Shown piece by piece: positions 23,658 through 32,457 of a stretch of 64,000 nucleotides of DNA. The position numbers were made by a program, and so were the translations under genes. The first letter of the stretch is position 1. Each line of letters starts with the position of its first letter. The stretch is from a virus, in IMG/VR virus record IMGVR_UViG_3300005841_000001, positions 1 through 64,000 of that record; one strand, 5' to 3'. The notes under the pieces are model-generated. The model did no database searches and was not told where the DNA came from. It worked only from the letters and a program-made list of their open reading frames with translations.

Positions 23658-26005
23658 TAGAAGCCCTCCAAATCGAACTGCTGAAGCGTGGCGGCGTCCG
23701 CGACCACGCGTCCCTCCGCGTCGTGCTCACGGGGAGCCACGCGAGGAGCCATGACGTTATGCCCGAATTCGTCGATCGGCAGCACCACCGCGCCACCAGA
23801 GCGTTGACCCATGTCGTCCGGCGCCGGCGGCATCGGGTCGACGATGGTCGGATCGACCCCGAACGCGCGCGGGTTCAAGCCGCGACGCTCACACGACACC
23901 GCAACCAGGTTGCGACGCTGCACGATGGTGTCGCGCACGTCGAGGTCGACGGTGCCCGAGACGTACAGGTGGATGAAGACCACCGGCCGGGTCTGCCCGT
24001 GCCGATGCTGACGCGCCCGGGCCTGGTCGTAGTCGCCGACGCTCGGGCCCTTTGAGTACCAGATCCCGTACCGGGCGCGGGTGAGGTCGACGCCGGTGCC
24101 GCCGGCGGAGATCTGGACCGCGCAGATGTCGATGTCCGGATTGAGCTCCGAGGTCTCGGTGAGCCCGTCGGAGCGTCGGCCGGAGATCTCGCCGTAGCGC
24201 AGACCCGCCTTCGCGGCGAGCTGTCGGATGATCTCGATCTCGTCCTTGAAGTGCGCGTAGACGATCACCGGTTCGGGCCCGCCCGGATGACCAGGCACGC
24301 AACCGATTTCGTCCAGGATCCCGCCGGTGATGGCGTGCGTGCCGTCGCCGCGGGCCTGCGGGGCGAACTCGACGATCTCGTTTTCCTTGGCCCAGGACAC
24401 CCGGTGCTTGCCGCCGGACTCGCCCTCGCTGACCACGAAGTCGTCGTCGGGGACGGTGCCACCGGTGAACTGCATGAGCCGGATGTTGCGTGAGAGCACG
24501 TTCTTCGGGGTGAGCGTCTCGTCTCCGTCCGACCAGTCGGAGGCGAAACCGGAGAGGTCCGCCCACATCTCCTTGTCCAACGATGCGTACTCGCGCGCGG
24601 CCTTCGCCTCGAGCTCGACGAACCGTTCGACGTCGGTCAGTGGCGGCAAGTCGAGCTTGATCGTCGGCCGGTACATGATCGAGTGCACTTTTTCGGCGAA
24701 CTCGGTTCGCTTTTCCGAGAGGATTTTCACCGGCCAGCTCCGGGCCCTGCGGCCGGGGATGACGTTCTCGTCCTTTTCGGTGGCCTCGAACACGTACTGG
24801 GACTTGAACACCGTCCACAATGAACCGAAGATGCCGGGATCCAGCGCGCGGTAGACGCCGAAGATGTCCCACGGGTATTGCGGCATCGGCGTACCGGACA
24901 GCCCGATCCGGTTACGGGTGAACCCGACCCACTCCGCGAGGTTCGTGCTCACCGTTCCAGTTGGCGACTTCGCGCGATGGACCTCGTCGTAGATGCCGAG
25001 GTCGAGCATCTCCGGCGGTCGCCATGTCGAGGCCGGCGCGTGCGCCAACATCTCGTAGTTCCACACCGCGAAATGCGCCTGCGCACCACAGGTGCAGTCG
25101 AACAGGGTGGCCTCGGTCTCGTGCACCCGGTCCACGATGGACAGGTCCTGGTAACGGAAGCCCTTGCGCTTGGGGGGTCGTTTGCCGTCGACGATGTGCC
25201 ATGACCGCGCCGACCATTTCGCCACCTCGCGCGGCCACACCCCGCGCACCTTGTTGGGGCAGATGATGATGCCGCGTTTGACCTCTATCAGGTTGGCCGC
25301 CGCGATCGCCGTCGCAGTCTTGCCGCCGCCCATCGTGAAGCCCAGCAGGCTCGCAGCCGCGTGCGTGGTGAAGTCCACCCCGCGCAGCTGATAGTCGCGC
25401 AACGTCGGGTTCAGGACGAGCCGGCGCTGCTCGAGCTCGGGTAGCGGATGCGTGGGGTCGAGCCGCTCGTAAGCAGCGATGCGGGCCATGTGCTGATCGG
25501 CCAGCTCGCGCACCCGCGAGGAAGCATTGACCGGCATGCCGTGCAACAGTCCCAGCAACCCGGCCGCGCTCGCCGGCGACGCCGGGATCGACCAGGTCGC
25601 CCGCGGCCGGGTCTTGGTGGCCGGGTGGAACTGCGCGTAGAGCCCGAGCTTCAGCGCCTCGTTCAGCGACATGGGTGAGTTCCGGATGTCGATCCGGCCG
25701 TCCGGGCGCAGCGCGAGTTCGATCGGGCGATCGGCACGGTGCTGCTCGGCGGCCGGCACGACGGGCTCGGGCTGCCTGCGTCCGGGCAGAATGAGCCCCA
25801 TCCGCGCCAGGCCGGCCTCGTTGCGGGCGAGGATCCGCCACGCTTGGCGACCCTCGTCGGAGGTCAGCCCGCGACCGGACTTCACGTGGGCAGCCAGCAT
25901 GGCGGCCATGGGGCGCTCGGTGAACCCGATGATGTTCGCGTCGAACGCCTTGACCAGCGTCGCCTCGGTCTCGCGCAGCAGCTCGAGCGGGGTGGGCCCG
26001 GTCAT
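23657..26005 (-). CDS. SNF2-like superfamily 2 helicase
   Basis: A 782-residue protein. About 200 N-terminal residues are unrecognised. The helicase core begins at LRDYQLRGVDF (Q motif-like), has Walker A MGGGKT (about 225-230), motif II DEVH (340-343), motif III LSGTP, motif V ISAGGTGVDLT and motif VI QARARQHRHGQ, the SNF2/Rad54 arrangement. A CTCG motif near residue 305 may be structural. It probably remodels or translocates on DNA during replication or recombination. GTGA/ATGA couplings link it to genes on both sides. Confidence 0.9.
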   Translation of the reverse strand: MTGPTPLELLRETEATLVKAFDANIIGFTERPMAAMLAAHVKSGRGLTSDEGRQAWRILARNEAGLARMGLILPGRRQPEPVVPAAEQHRADRPIELALRPDGRIDIRNSPMSLNEALKLGLYAQFHPATKTRPRATWSIPASPASAAGLLGLLHGMPVNASSRVRELADQHMARIAAYERLDPTHPLPELEQRRLVLNPTLRDYQLRGVDFTTHAAASLLGFTMGGGKTATAIAAANLIEVKRGIIICPNKVRGVWPREVAKWSARSWHIVDGKRPPKRKGFRYQDLSIVDRVHETEATLFDCTCGAQAHFAVWNYEMLAHAPASTWRPPEMLDLGIYDEVHRAKSPTGTVSTNLAEWVGFTRNRIGLSGTPMPQYPWDIFGVYRALDPGIFGSLWTVFKSQYVFEATEKDENVIPGRRARSWPVKILSEKRTEFAEKVHSIMYRPTIKLDLPPLTDVERFVELEAKAAREYASLDKEMWADLSGFASDWSDGDETLTPKNVLSRNIRLMQFTGGTVPDDDFVVSEGESGGKHRVSWAKENEIVEFAPQARGDGTHAITGGILDEIGCVPGHPGGPEPVIVYAHFKDEIEIIRQLAAKAGLRYGEISGRRSDGLTETSELNPDIDICAVQISAGGTGVDLTRARYGIWYSKGPSVGDYDQARARQHRHGQTRPVVFIHLYVSGTVDLDVRDTIVQRRNLVAVSCERRGLNPRAFGVDPTIVDPMPPAPDDMGQRSGGAVVLPIDEFGHNVMAPRVAPREHDAEGRVVADAATLQQFDLEGF

Positions 26006-26544
26006 GCGGCGCGGGCCCGGATGCGACGTTCACGGCGGGCGGCCGCGCGGCTGTTGCGCTGCTGCGCGTTGTGCTTCGCCCGATGCCGCCGGTAGGCGGC
26101 ATCGCCGTCGGCGATCGCCTGCCAGCCGCGGTAGTTCTCGCGGGCCTCACGCATCCGCTCGGCGTGCTTCGGTCGGGCCTCGGCGGTGAGCACAGCGACT
26201 CGGTGCCCGCTCCAGCCGAGGGCCTCGCTCAGCTGGGTCATCGACCGGTCCGGCCGGTAGCCGTTGATCGCGGCGGCGTGCATCTCGTCGAGAACGACAC
26301 CGATCACGACCAGCGCTTCGGCGTGCGAGAGCTTCCGGGTTACCCGGTGGTAGTGGCCGGCCAGCACGCGCCGGACGATCTCGGTGTCCACCCAGTCCGG
26401 ATGCATGTCGATGCCCTCGTCGATCCATTCGGGCTCTTCGGCGTCCGGGTCATCGAGCAGGGAAATGTCGTACTTCTGTCGCATCCGCTCCTCCCGCTCG
26501 GCGAGCGTGGAAGTGCGGCGCGGGCGAGTGATGGTCGCCGTCAC
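26002..26544 (-). CDS. hypothetical protein, possible DNA-binding
   Basis: A 180-residue protein with an ATG start. Residues 105-130 (RSMTQLSEALGWSGHRVAVLTAEA) fit a helix-turn-helix, and the last 45 residues are strongly basic (RRHRAKHNAQQRNSRAAARR). A DNA-binding role is plausible because it lies between a SNF2 helicase and a J-domain-like gene. Not assigned to a family. Confidence 0.6.
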   Translation of the reverse strand: MTATITRPRRTSTLAEREERMRQKYDISLLDDPDAEEPEWIDEGIDMHPDWVDTEIVRRVLAGHYHRVTRKLSHAEALVVIGVVLDEMHAAAINGYRPDRSMTQLSEALGWSGHRVAVLTAEARPKHAERMREARENYRGWQAIADGDAAYRRHRAKHNAQQRNSRAAARRERRIRARAA

Positions 26545-26556
26545 GGCATGATCCTT

Positions 26557-27183
26557 TCAGCTGAGCTTGAGCCGATTGCCGAGCTGCTCGAGTTCGTCCC
26601 ACAGCTCGCGGCGGCCGGCGTGGTTGTCGGGGTGGGCCGCCCGACGGGCGCGGCGCCACATCGCATCGGCGGTCATGCTGCCCGCCGGCGCGTCAGCGAT
26701 CGCGGCGAGCCGGGCCCAGTCGCGGTCCACAGTGGCCGGCGAGGACTCGATAACACGCCAGCCGACGTACTGCTGCCCTTGACCGCCGCCGACGCCGTAA
26801 CGGTCGATCGCGCGCAACTTCTCCAGTGTCAACGCCAGTGCCCGCAGGTTCGCCTCCCAGCTCGGGCGCGAGCCGCGGGACAGGTAGGTGTCGCAGTAGA
26901 TCTCCATCGGCCCGAACTTCGAGGTGAAGGCGAGCGCGACGCCGGGGTGGATCGTGGCGGCGTGCGCGCGCAGCAGCCCGTCGCGACGCAGGTCGTCCGA
27001 GCCGTTCTTAGTGACGATGCGCAGCGCGGCCGCGGTCGCGTCGAGGTGATCCAGCTCCATCCGCAGGATGTCCAGCGTCTGCTCGTAGCGGGCGGTGAAC
27101 GGCGGGGCGACGCGCTGAGTGGTCTCCGGGTAAGGCCAGACGGCCAGCGGCTCGACCTGGACCCGGACGGTGCGGCGGCTCAC
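26557..27183 (-). CDS. J-domain-like protein
   Basis: A 208-residue protein. The C-terminus (DAMWRRARRAAHPDNHAGRRELWDELEQ) has the HPD tripeptide and surrounding helices of a DnaJ J-domain, as in several actinophage replication-region proteins; the first 150 residues are unrecognised. It could recruit host DnaK to the phage replication complex. ATG start at 27183, coupled to the upstream 601-residue gene by a 4-bp overlap. Confidence 0.75.
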   Translation of the reverse strand: MSRRTVRVQVEPLAVWPYPETTQRVAPPFTARYEQTLDILRMELDHLDATAAALRIVTKNGSDDLRRDGLLRAHAATIHPGVALAFTSKFGPMEIYCDTYLSRGSRPSWEANLRALALTLEKLRAIDRYGVGGGQGQQYVGWRVIESSPATVDRDWARLAAIADAPAGSMTADAMWRRARRAAHPDNHAGRRELWDELEQLGNRLKLS

Positions 27184-28985
27184 GGCTTGCCACCGAGGTT
27201 GCGCAGGTCGTCCAGGACCGGCTTCAGAGCCGTGGCGACGTCGGCGAAGATCTTCTCGACGGTGGCGAACTGCGGACCCGGCTTCGGCGCGTCGTTGCCG
27301 AGCTTGAAGCCCTCGACCGGCTCGGCGACCGGGTCGAACCCGTTCCAGTCGTGCACGATGATCGCGAGGTTCGCCTTGGACAGAGTGCGCAGGAACCAGC
27401 CTCCGAGGTCGTCGCCTTCGCCAGTCCGCAGCAGGCCACCACGCTCCACCTCGCGGTCGACGACCGCGCGAACACGGTCGACACCCACGATCGTGACGCC
27501 GTCCCGCCGCGTCCGGATCTTGAACTGGGCGATCTGGTTGTCCTTGTTCGCCAGCACCTCGCGCAGCTTCTGATCGAGCGTGACGTCTCCGGAGCCCTTG
27601 ATGTGGCGCTCGAGCAGGACGAAGGCGTCGTGGATGATCTTCTCGAACTCGTTACGATCGGTGCGCGCATCGTGCAGATCGCCCTCGAGGGTGAGGATCC
27701 GGCGCTGGAACGCGTCGATCACTTCGGTGATCCGCTCGTCCAGGGGCTTGCCACTCGGGTGCGGCTGGCACTGACTCAACAGACGGAACGCGTTCTCGGT
27801 CTTCCGCTCGACCTCGGCGAACGCGGTGGTCAGCTGCGTGATCTTTGCGGCCGCGGCCTGCTCGGCGTGTGCGGTGGCCGTTGAACGCGCCGTGACGCGC
27901 GCCTGCCCCAGCGCCGTTTCGACCATCGCGCCGATGTGGTCGCTCGGCGTCGCGCCGAGGGTGACCAGGTGCCCGGCCAGCTGGGTGACTTCTTCGTCGC
28001 GCTCCTGTGCGCGCTTCAGCGCGTGGTCAAGCCAGTCCATCGGCTCGGCCGGGATGATGTTCCGCGGCCTCGGCATGTCGTACCTGCCGAGCAGGTTGTT
28101 GACCTCTTCGCGGACCCGGTTGGCGCCGCGCTCCTCGGTCACCTCGAAGGCGTGCCGCAGCATCGCGATCGTCTCCAGCCGGGAGTCACCGCCTCGTGCA
28201 ATGGCCAGCTGTTGAACTTCGCCCAGCGCCGTCGACTGCATGCGGGCGAGATGCGGACTGGTCTGCCGGTTGGCGTCGCGCTGTTCGGCGTACCGCCGGG
28301 CCGCTATCCGGGCGATGCTGTCGAGCGTCATCGAACCGTCGTCGACGATCGGCAGCAGCGCCGCGCGGGTCTTGGTGACCGTGTCGGACTGGTCGACGAA
28401 CAGGCGGATCAGGTGCGCGATCCGCTCGGGAACCGACGGGTTGCTCTGGTGCGGGCCCGGGATCCCGAAGCCGTCCAGCGCGGCGCGGATGGCCTCCATC
28501 TCCATCTCCGGTGTGATCGCCGCGGCGACCTGCTCGACGTTTTCGGCCGTCTCCTCGCGCAGCTCGAGGTCGTCGGGGTGCACGCCGATGGCGGTGTACC
28601 AGCCGGCGAGTCGTGTCGGACCGTTCTCGGCGTGGTAGCGCACCGCGTAGCGCGGCTTCCCGTCCACGGTGCCGCGGCCTTCGATGGTGCCGTCGAGCCA
28701 TTCGGAATTGCCGAGGGTGTCGAGACGACGCAGCCGAACCGGTGCGTCCTCGGCGATCGGCGCGGTCGAGCGCAGCAGGCGGACGTGCCGGCGGGTGCCG
28801 GGCGCGGCGCGGTCGATGATGGTCCAACTGCCGTCGTCCTCGACGACGCGCACGGTGCCGCCGGTGTGGGATGCCGTGCCCTCGACGATCAATTCGTCGT
28901 CCTGGAACAGCAGCACGCGATCGCCGTCGGAGAGATACCGGGCCTCGGTGGGGATGCCGCGTTCGCGCGGCTCGATGGTGGTCAT
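27180..28985 (-). CDS. large coiled-coil hypothetical protein
   Basis: A 601-residue protein. The first 130 residues are beta-rich; residues 180-480 form long helices with coiled-coil character (for example around EQAAAAKITQLTTAFAEVERK and LEGDLHDARTDRNEFEKII). No enzyme motif. It is the first gene of its unit and should be leaderless: the -10 box of the cassette at 28992-29020 ends 6 nt before the ATG. It heads the operon with the J-domain-like and SNF2 genes. Confidence 0.65.
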   Translation of the reverse strand: MTTIEPRERGIPTEARYLSDGDRVLLFQDDELIVEGTASHTGGTVRVVEDDGSWTIIDRAAPGTRRHVRLLRSTAPIAEDAPVRLRRLDTLGNSEWLDGTIEGRGTVDGKPRYAVRYHAENGPTRLAGWYTAIGVHPDDLELREETAENVEQVAAAITPEMEMEAIRAALDGFGIPGPHQSNPSVPERIAHLIRLFVDQSDTVTKTRAALLPIVDDGSMTLDSIARIAARRYAEQRDANRQTSPHLARMQSTALGEVQQLAIARGGDSRLETIAMLRHAFEVTEERGANRVREEVNNLLGRYDMPRPRNIIPAEPMDWLDHALKRAQERDEEVTQLAGHLVTLGATPSDHIGAMVETALGQARVTARSTATAHAEQAAAAKITQLTTAFAEVERKTENAFRLLSQCQPHPSGKPLDERITEVIDAFQRRILTLEGDLHDARTDRNEFEKIIHDAFVLLERHIKGSGDVTLDQKLREVLANKDNQIAQFKIRTRRDGVTIVGVDRVRAVVDREVERGGLLRTGEGDDLGGWFLRTLSKANLAIIVHDWNGFDPVAEPVEGFKLGNDAPKPGPQFATVEKIFADVATALKPVLDDLRNLGGKP

Positions 28986-28991
28986 CCCACG

Positions 28992-29020
28992 AGACTAGCC
29001 GAGCAGACCCGGCGAGTCAA
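28992..29020 (-). promoter_or_regulatory. promoter-operator cassette, leaderless type
   Basis: Read leftward: TTGACT, spacer CGCCGGGTCTGCTCGGC (17 nt), TAGTCT, 6 nt, ATG 28985. The upstream half of the spacer is CGCCGG instead of CCGAG, as in the cassettes at 12687 and 20149. Confidence 0.85.
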
Positions 29021-29027
29021 CGAGGGT

Positions 29028-29774
29028 CTAGAAGCACAGCGCGCGCAAGGTGGCCAGCATCATCACGAACTGGACATTCTGGCCATTGGCGTTCTTGTGG
29101 ATCCGGTCCGGCATGTCTTCCTGGTTCAGATCATCACCGCGGAAGCCCCACTCCTCGGCCAAGTAGACAGCCCCGTTCGCGGTCGCCAACGCGCGGATCG
29201 CATCCCGGTACGGCAGCTGACTGCCCCGAGTGGACGTGAGCGAGGTGTTGTAGATCCACGGCATGTGCACCAGGACGATCAACGAGTCCGGCGACAGCGT
29301 GTGGACTCGGTCGATGATCTGCTGGTACTGCACCGAAAACTGCGCGACCGGGATGTTGCCGGCCCAGTCGTTCGTGCCCCACCCCATGAGCACCACGCTC
29401 GGGTGGTTGACGGTGAATTCGATGTGGCCGCTGTATTTCGCGCCGGCCACGTAGTCCGCGGTCGCCGAACCGCCGATCGCTCCGCCGATCCACACCTGCG
29501 CGTTCGGTGCGCCGTCGGAGCGCAGGGCCTCGCCAAGTAGTGCGGTCGATCGACGGCTCAGGTCGCTGACGGAATCCCCGAGGGTCAGCGAGTCGCCCAA
29601 CGCATCGACGGTCGGCGAGCCGCCGGCGAGCGCCACGCACCAGGCGTCTCGAGGGGAGGCGAACGTGGCGGCGGTGGTGGATGTGGCGACCGACGTGGTA
29701 GTGGCCGCCGAGGGCGAGCAGAGTAGCGCGGCCGCCGCGACGAACATCGCGACATAGGACATGATGCGTTTCAT
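29028..29774 (-). CDS. exported SGNH-family esterase/hydrolase
   Basis: A 248-residue protein starting at ATG 29774 (TGATG with the fibre gene). Residues 1-24 are a classic signal peptide (MKR, then hydrophobic, ending PSAA). The SGNH blocks are ALGDSLTLGDS (S62), GGAIGGSA, GWGTNDW (N135) and MPDRIHKNANG (D223, H226). It probably deacylates a host surface polymer or lipid. Its coupling to a fibre gene suggests a tail-associated depolymerase-like activity, though a signal peptide is unusual for a virion protein. Confidence 0.85.
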   Translation of the reverse strand: MKRIMSYVAMFVAAAALLCSPSAATTTSVATSTTAATFASPRDAWCVALAGGSPTVDALGDSLTLGDSVSDLSRRSTALLGEALRSDGAPNAQVWIGGAIGGSATADYVAGAKYSGHIEFTVNHPSVVLMGWGTNDWAGNIPVAQFSVQYQQIIDRVHTLSPDSLIVLVHMPWIYNTSLTSTRGSQLPYRDAIRALATANGAVYLAEEWGFRGDDLNQEDMPDRIHKNANGQNVQFVMMLATLRALCF

Positions 29775-31270
29775 CAGGGCCCCTTGATGCATTCGATGAA
29801 CAGTTTCGGCAGGTGGGTACCGGCGACATACGCCTGCGTGAGATTGCCGGCCGAACTGTCAGTGGCGTTGAACGTGGCCACTACAGTGTAAGTGGCAGTG
29901 GAGGGCGCAACGAACTCGCTACACAGTGAGACCGGCGTGTAGTAGGCACTGGACAAGCCGCCACGCTCGGTGCCGTCGAAAACCGTTCCGGTCACGTCCG
30001 TACTTGAGGAGGTGGCCTTGTATCGAAGCTTGATCGCGAACGGATTGGTGATCAGGTTCGCATTGGTATTCGCATTGGAACTGAAAAGACTGGCGCCCCA
30101 CGTCGCTTTGTACCGTCGTCCAGACACTGCCGAGAAAGTAACGAAGCAGCCGACTTTCTCGGTGGTGCCGGAGCCGGTGACGGCCGCCGTCGGGAAGTGC
30201 TCGCCGACGTAGCCGACGGCGTCGAGGCCGTTGAGCGTGGTTTGCAGGCTGGTGACGTCGGCGATGGCGTGCGTGTGCACCGACGCCGCCTTGCCGGCCA
30301 GCGCCGTCGTCGCCGCGGTCGAGAGCGGCTTCGCCGCGTCCGAGGTGTTGTCGACGCTGCCCAGGCCGACGTCGGACTTGGTCAGCGTCACCGCGCCCGT
30401 GCGGCCGGCCACCGAGGTCACCGCGTCCGTCGGGGTGAGCACCTGTGCCCAGTTCGCCAGCGTCGAGGCTGGCTCGGCGGCGAGGATGAACGCCGCGCCG
30501 AGGTCGGTCCGGTTGCACCAGTCACCCCGCTGACCGACCAGCCCGAGCATCGCCGCCTGCGAACCGACAGCACCCAGGTAGTCCGAGATCGCGATGCTGG
30601 GCAGCTGGGAGGCCGGGATCAGGCCGCCCGAGTCGAGCGAGGCGACGCCGTTGGAGACGCCCACCAGCGCGGTCGCGACGTACCCGGTGAGTGGGTCCAC
30701 CCCGCCGGGGGCGTGCCGGGTGGCGTGGTTGGGTGGGTGGTTCTCCAGCGTCACCACCCGGGCGTCAACGGCGTCGAGTTCATCCTGCGGGGCGTAGCCG
30801 TGGCCGGTGGCGTCAATGTCCGAAGCGGTGAGCGGCACATTGCCGTCGACATCCGGGCCAACGCCGGCCACGGTCTTGATCTCGAACGCCGAGGACGGCA
30901 CCGGGTCGACCTTGGTGACCTCACGCAGGACCACCGCACCCGGCAGCGACGGCAGCTTGATCGAGAAGTCTTCGCGGACGAATGCGTCGATGCCCAGGTC
31001 CCCGATCGAGCCGGGCGGGCCCACCTGGATCGTGACTTCGTAGGTCCAGCCGACCGGCGTCACGCCGGGGCCGTCGTTGGCCAGCAGCTCGACCGACAGG
31101 TTGCCGGCGGAGGACAGGTGCGCGACCACCGGCGCGCCGGCCGGCACCATCGCGGCGTTGTGCTTCACCGTCACCGACGGCCGGAAGATCACTCGACCGC
31201 CGAGCGGGTTGCCGGCGCCGTCCTCGAAATGGTCGGTGACCGTGACGCGAGTCGGTGGATCAAGTGGCAT
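29774..31270 (-). CDS. tail fibre protein on the leftward strand
   Basis: A 498-residue protein. The N-terminal 120 residues (PPTRVTVTDHFEDGAGNPLGG on) are typical of phage minor tail or fibre starts. A middle section has HATRHAPGGVDPLTG and SVAGRTGAVTLTKSDVGLGS, the widespread fibre-shaft motif; the C-terminus is beta-rich. It is encoded on the early strand, away from the other structural genes. A box TAGCCT lies 6 nt before the ATG, so it may be leaderless, but no good -35 is seen. Confidence 0.82.
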   Translation of the reverse strand: MPLDPPTRVTVTDHFEDGAGNPLGGRVIFRPSVTVKHNAAMVPAGAPVVAHLSSAGNLSVELLANDGPGVTPVGWTYEVTIQVGPPGSIGDLGIDAFVREDFSIKLPSLPGAVVLREVTKVDPVPSSAFEIKTVAGVGPDVDGNVPLTASDIDATGHGYAPQDELDAVDARVVTLENHPPNHATRHAPGGVDPLTGYVATALVGVSNGVASLDSGGLIPASQLPSIAISDYLGAVGSQAAMLGLVGQRGDWCNRTDLGAAFILAAEPASTLANWAQVLTPTDAVTSVAGRTGAVTLTKSDVGLGSVDNTSDAAKPLSTAATTALAGKAASVHTHAIADVTSLQTTLNGLDAVGYVGEHFPTAAVTGSGTTEKVGCFVTFSAVSGRRYKATWGASLFSSNANTNANLITNPFAIKLRYKATSSSTDVTGTVFDGTERGGLSSAYYTPVSLCSEFVAPSTATYTVVATFNATDSSAGNLTQAYVAGTHLPKLFIECIKGP

Positions 31271-31316
31271 GAGGGCAGGCTACGGGCGCGATGAGCCGGC
31301 CCGGCGGAGGCGCGCG

Positions 31317-31658
31317 TCAGTGCGCGTTGCGCTTCGCCTGCTCGGCGATCCTGGCCTGCTCGGCTTCTTCTTGCTCGTTGATCCAGATCAGCGAGCTGGT
31401 GCCCGGTGCCCACTCGTACCGGTCCCACCGCCACGTCGTGTTGCACTGGACGCACTGGATCCGGGTGCCGAGCTTGCGGAACGGACGCCACCACGGCAGC
31501 GAGCAGTCGTGCTGCTCCGGAGGCGGGCGCCGGTCCAGCGCCCGGAACCGCGACCGCCGACCCGATGCGGTTTCGATGTACAGCACCCCGGCGACCGCGA
31601 TACCCACCGCGATGATCAGCAGAACAGCCGGGAAAACGTCCGGCGTGCGCACGACCAT
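31317..31658 (-). CDS. membrane protein with cysteine pair
   Basis: A 113-residue protein; ATG 31658 shares bases with the upstream stop (TGATG), with GTG 31661 as an alternative. A transmembrane helix (about residues 9-27) is followed by a basic region and CVQCNTTWRWDRYEW, half of a zinc ribbon. Function unknown. Confidence 0.55.
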   Translation of the reverse strand: MVVRTPDVFPAVLLIIAVGIAVAGVLYIETASGRRSRFRALDRRPPPEQHDCSLPWWRPFRKLGTRIQCVQCNTTWRWDRYEWAPGTSSLIWINEQEEAEQARIAEQAKRNAH

Positions 31659-31939
31659 CACGGCCTCCAGGACAGGTACATCGGCCGAATGGTCACCTCG
31701 GCCACTTCGTACGGGTCAACCAGCTGAGTGCCGTACATCTCCCACCAGGTCGCGGCCACCTCCCGGCTGGGGAACGGACCGACCGGCGACGGCACCGGTC
31801 GACCTGCGGGAGTGCTGGCCTTGATCTCGACCTGGAACTGCTCAACCGGCTCGCGGCGCTCCGCGGGCGGCCGCGGCGCCGGCGAGCCGGTCGCCAGGCG
31901 GAACAGCCGGCGACGTTCGTCTTCACTCAGCTGTGTCAT
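31658..31939 (-). CDS. small hypothetical protein
   Basis: A 93-residue protein started at ATG 31939, 17 bp inside the preceding gene, with GAGG upstream. Charged N-terminus, Pro-rich middle, and a C-terminus with a Trp/Tyr-containing helix (ATWWEMYGTQLVDPY). No domain recognised. Confidence 0.55.
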   Translation of the reverse strand: MTQLSEDERRRLFRLATGSPAPRPPAERREPVEQFQVEIKASTPAGRPVPSPVGPFPSREVAATWWEMYGTQLVDPYEVAEVTIRPMYLSWRP

Positions 31940-32093
31940 CGGGTGCCTCGGTTCGGGTGTACATCTCACGGTCGGTGTGCACGCGCTCGTCGAGCTCCAT
32001 CCCGCAGTAGCAGAGGCCCGGGTTGTCCGGGTCCGGCTCGGCTTCGTGCATCCCGATGTAGCTCATGATCGTGTCGCAAAACTTGATCTTCAT
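31923..32093 (-). CDS. very small protein with CxCG motif
   Basis: A 56-residue protein with an ATG start and GAGGTGA upstream. It contains CDTIMSYIGMH and CYCGMEL, possible metal ligands, and an acidic tail. Below the usual gene-calling length, but the ribosome-binding site and position in the run of coupled genes support it. Confidence 0.5.
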   Translation of the reverse strand: MKIKFCDTIMSYIGMHEAEPDPDNPGLCYCGMELDERVHTDREMYTRTEAPDDTAE

Positions 32094-32104
32094 CGACACT
32101 GGAA

Positions 32105-32326
32105 TCACCTCGGACCTCGTGTTGGCCAGTGCGCTGCGCCGGGGTAGCCCGGCCACCGCTTGAACTTCTGCTCGCGCCCGCCCCGTTGCGACTGGTGCGG
32201 GATGTCCGGCCCGATCGAGAACGCGAACTGACGGGCCGTGCACCGGCGGCAGTAGCGTGCCCACAGCCGCCGGAGCCCGGTCATCCCGATGCCGCACCAC
32301 TCGCAACACTTTCGCTTGCGGGCCAC
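32105..32326 (-). CDS. small zinc-finger-like protein
   Basis: A 73-residue basic protein beginning at GTG with GAGGG upstream. CCEWCGIGM near residue 8 and YCRRCTARQF near residue 25 make a convincing C2-C2 zinc site; the rest is basic, so nucleic acid binding is possible. It overlaps the upstream short gene by 46 bp. Confidence 0.6.
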   Translation of the reverse strand: MARKRKCCEWCGIGMTGLRRLWARYCRRCTARQFAFSIGPDIPHQSQRGGREQKFKRWPGYPGAAHWPTRGPR

Positions 32327-32457
32327 GATGTTCCCTCCGGCATCAGCGCCTCGGCCAGCAGCACGAGACGCGCGTCACTCATGATCGAATCGAAGATCGG
32401 GAGGCCCGTGTTCAGCTCGAGCACGGGACTCCCGTCTTCTACTGGCGGGACGCCCAC
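32281..32457 (-). CDS. possible small hypothetical protein
   Basis: A 58-residue frame started at GTG 32457, overlapping the end of the upstream membrane-protein gene by 19 bp. The core (LPIFDSIMSDARLVLLAEAL) looks like a real amphipathic helix pair. The overlap with genes on both sides makes it uncertain. Confidence 0.35.
   Translation of the reverse strand: MGVPPVEDGSPVLELNTGLPIFDSIMSDARLVLLAEALMPEGTSWPASESVASGAASG

Noticed and set aside
21783-23660. A 625-codon plus-strand frame
   Set aside because: It is antisense to the secreted HNH nuclease and DnaQ-like exonuclease genes, which have clear catalytic motifs and starts.
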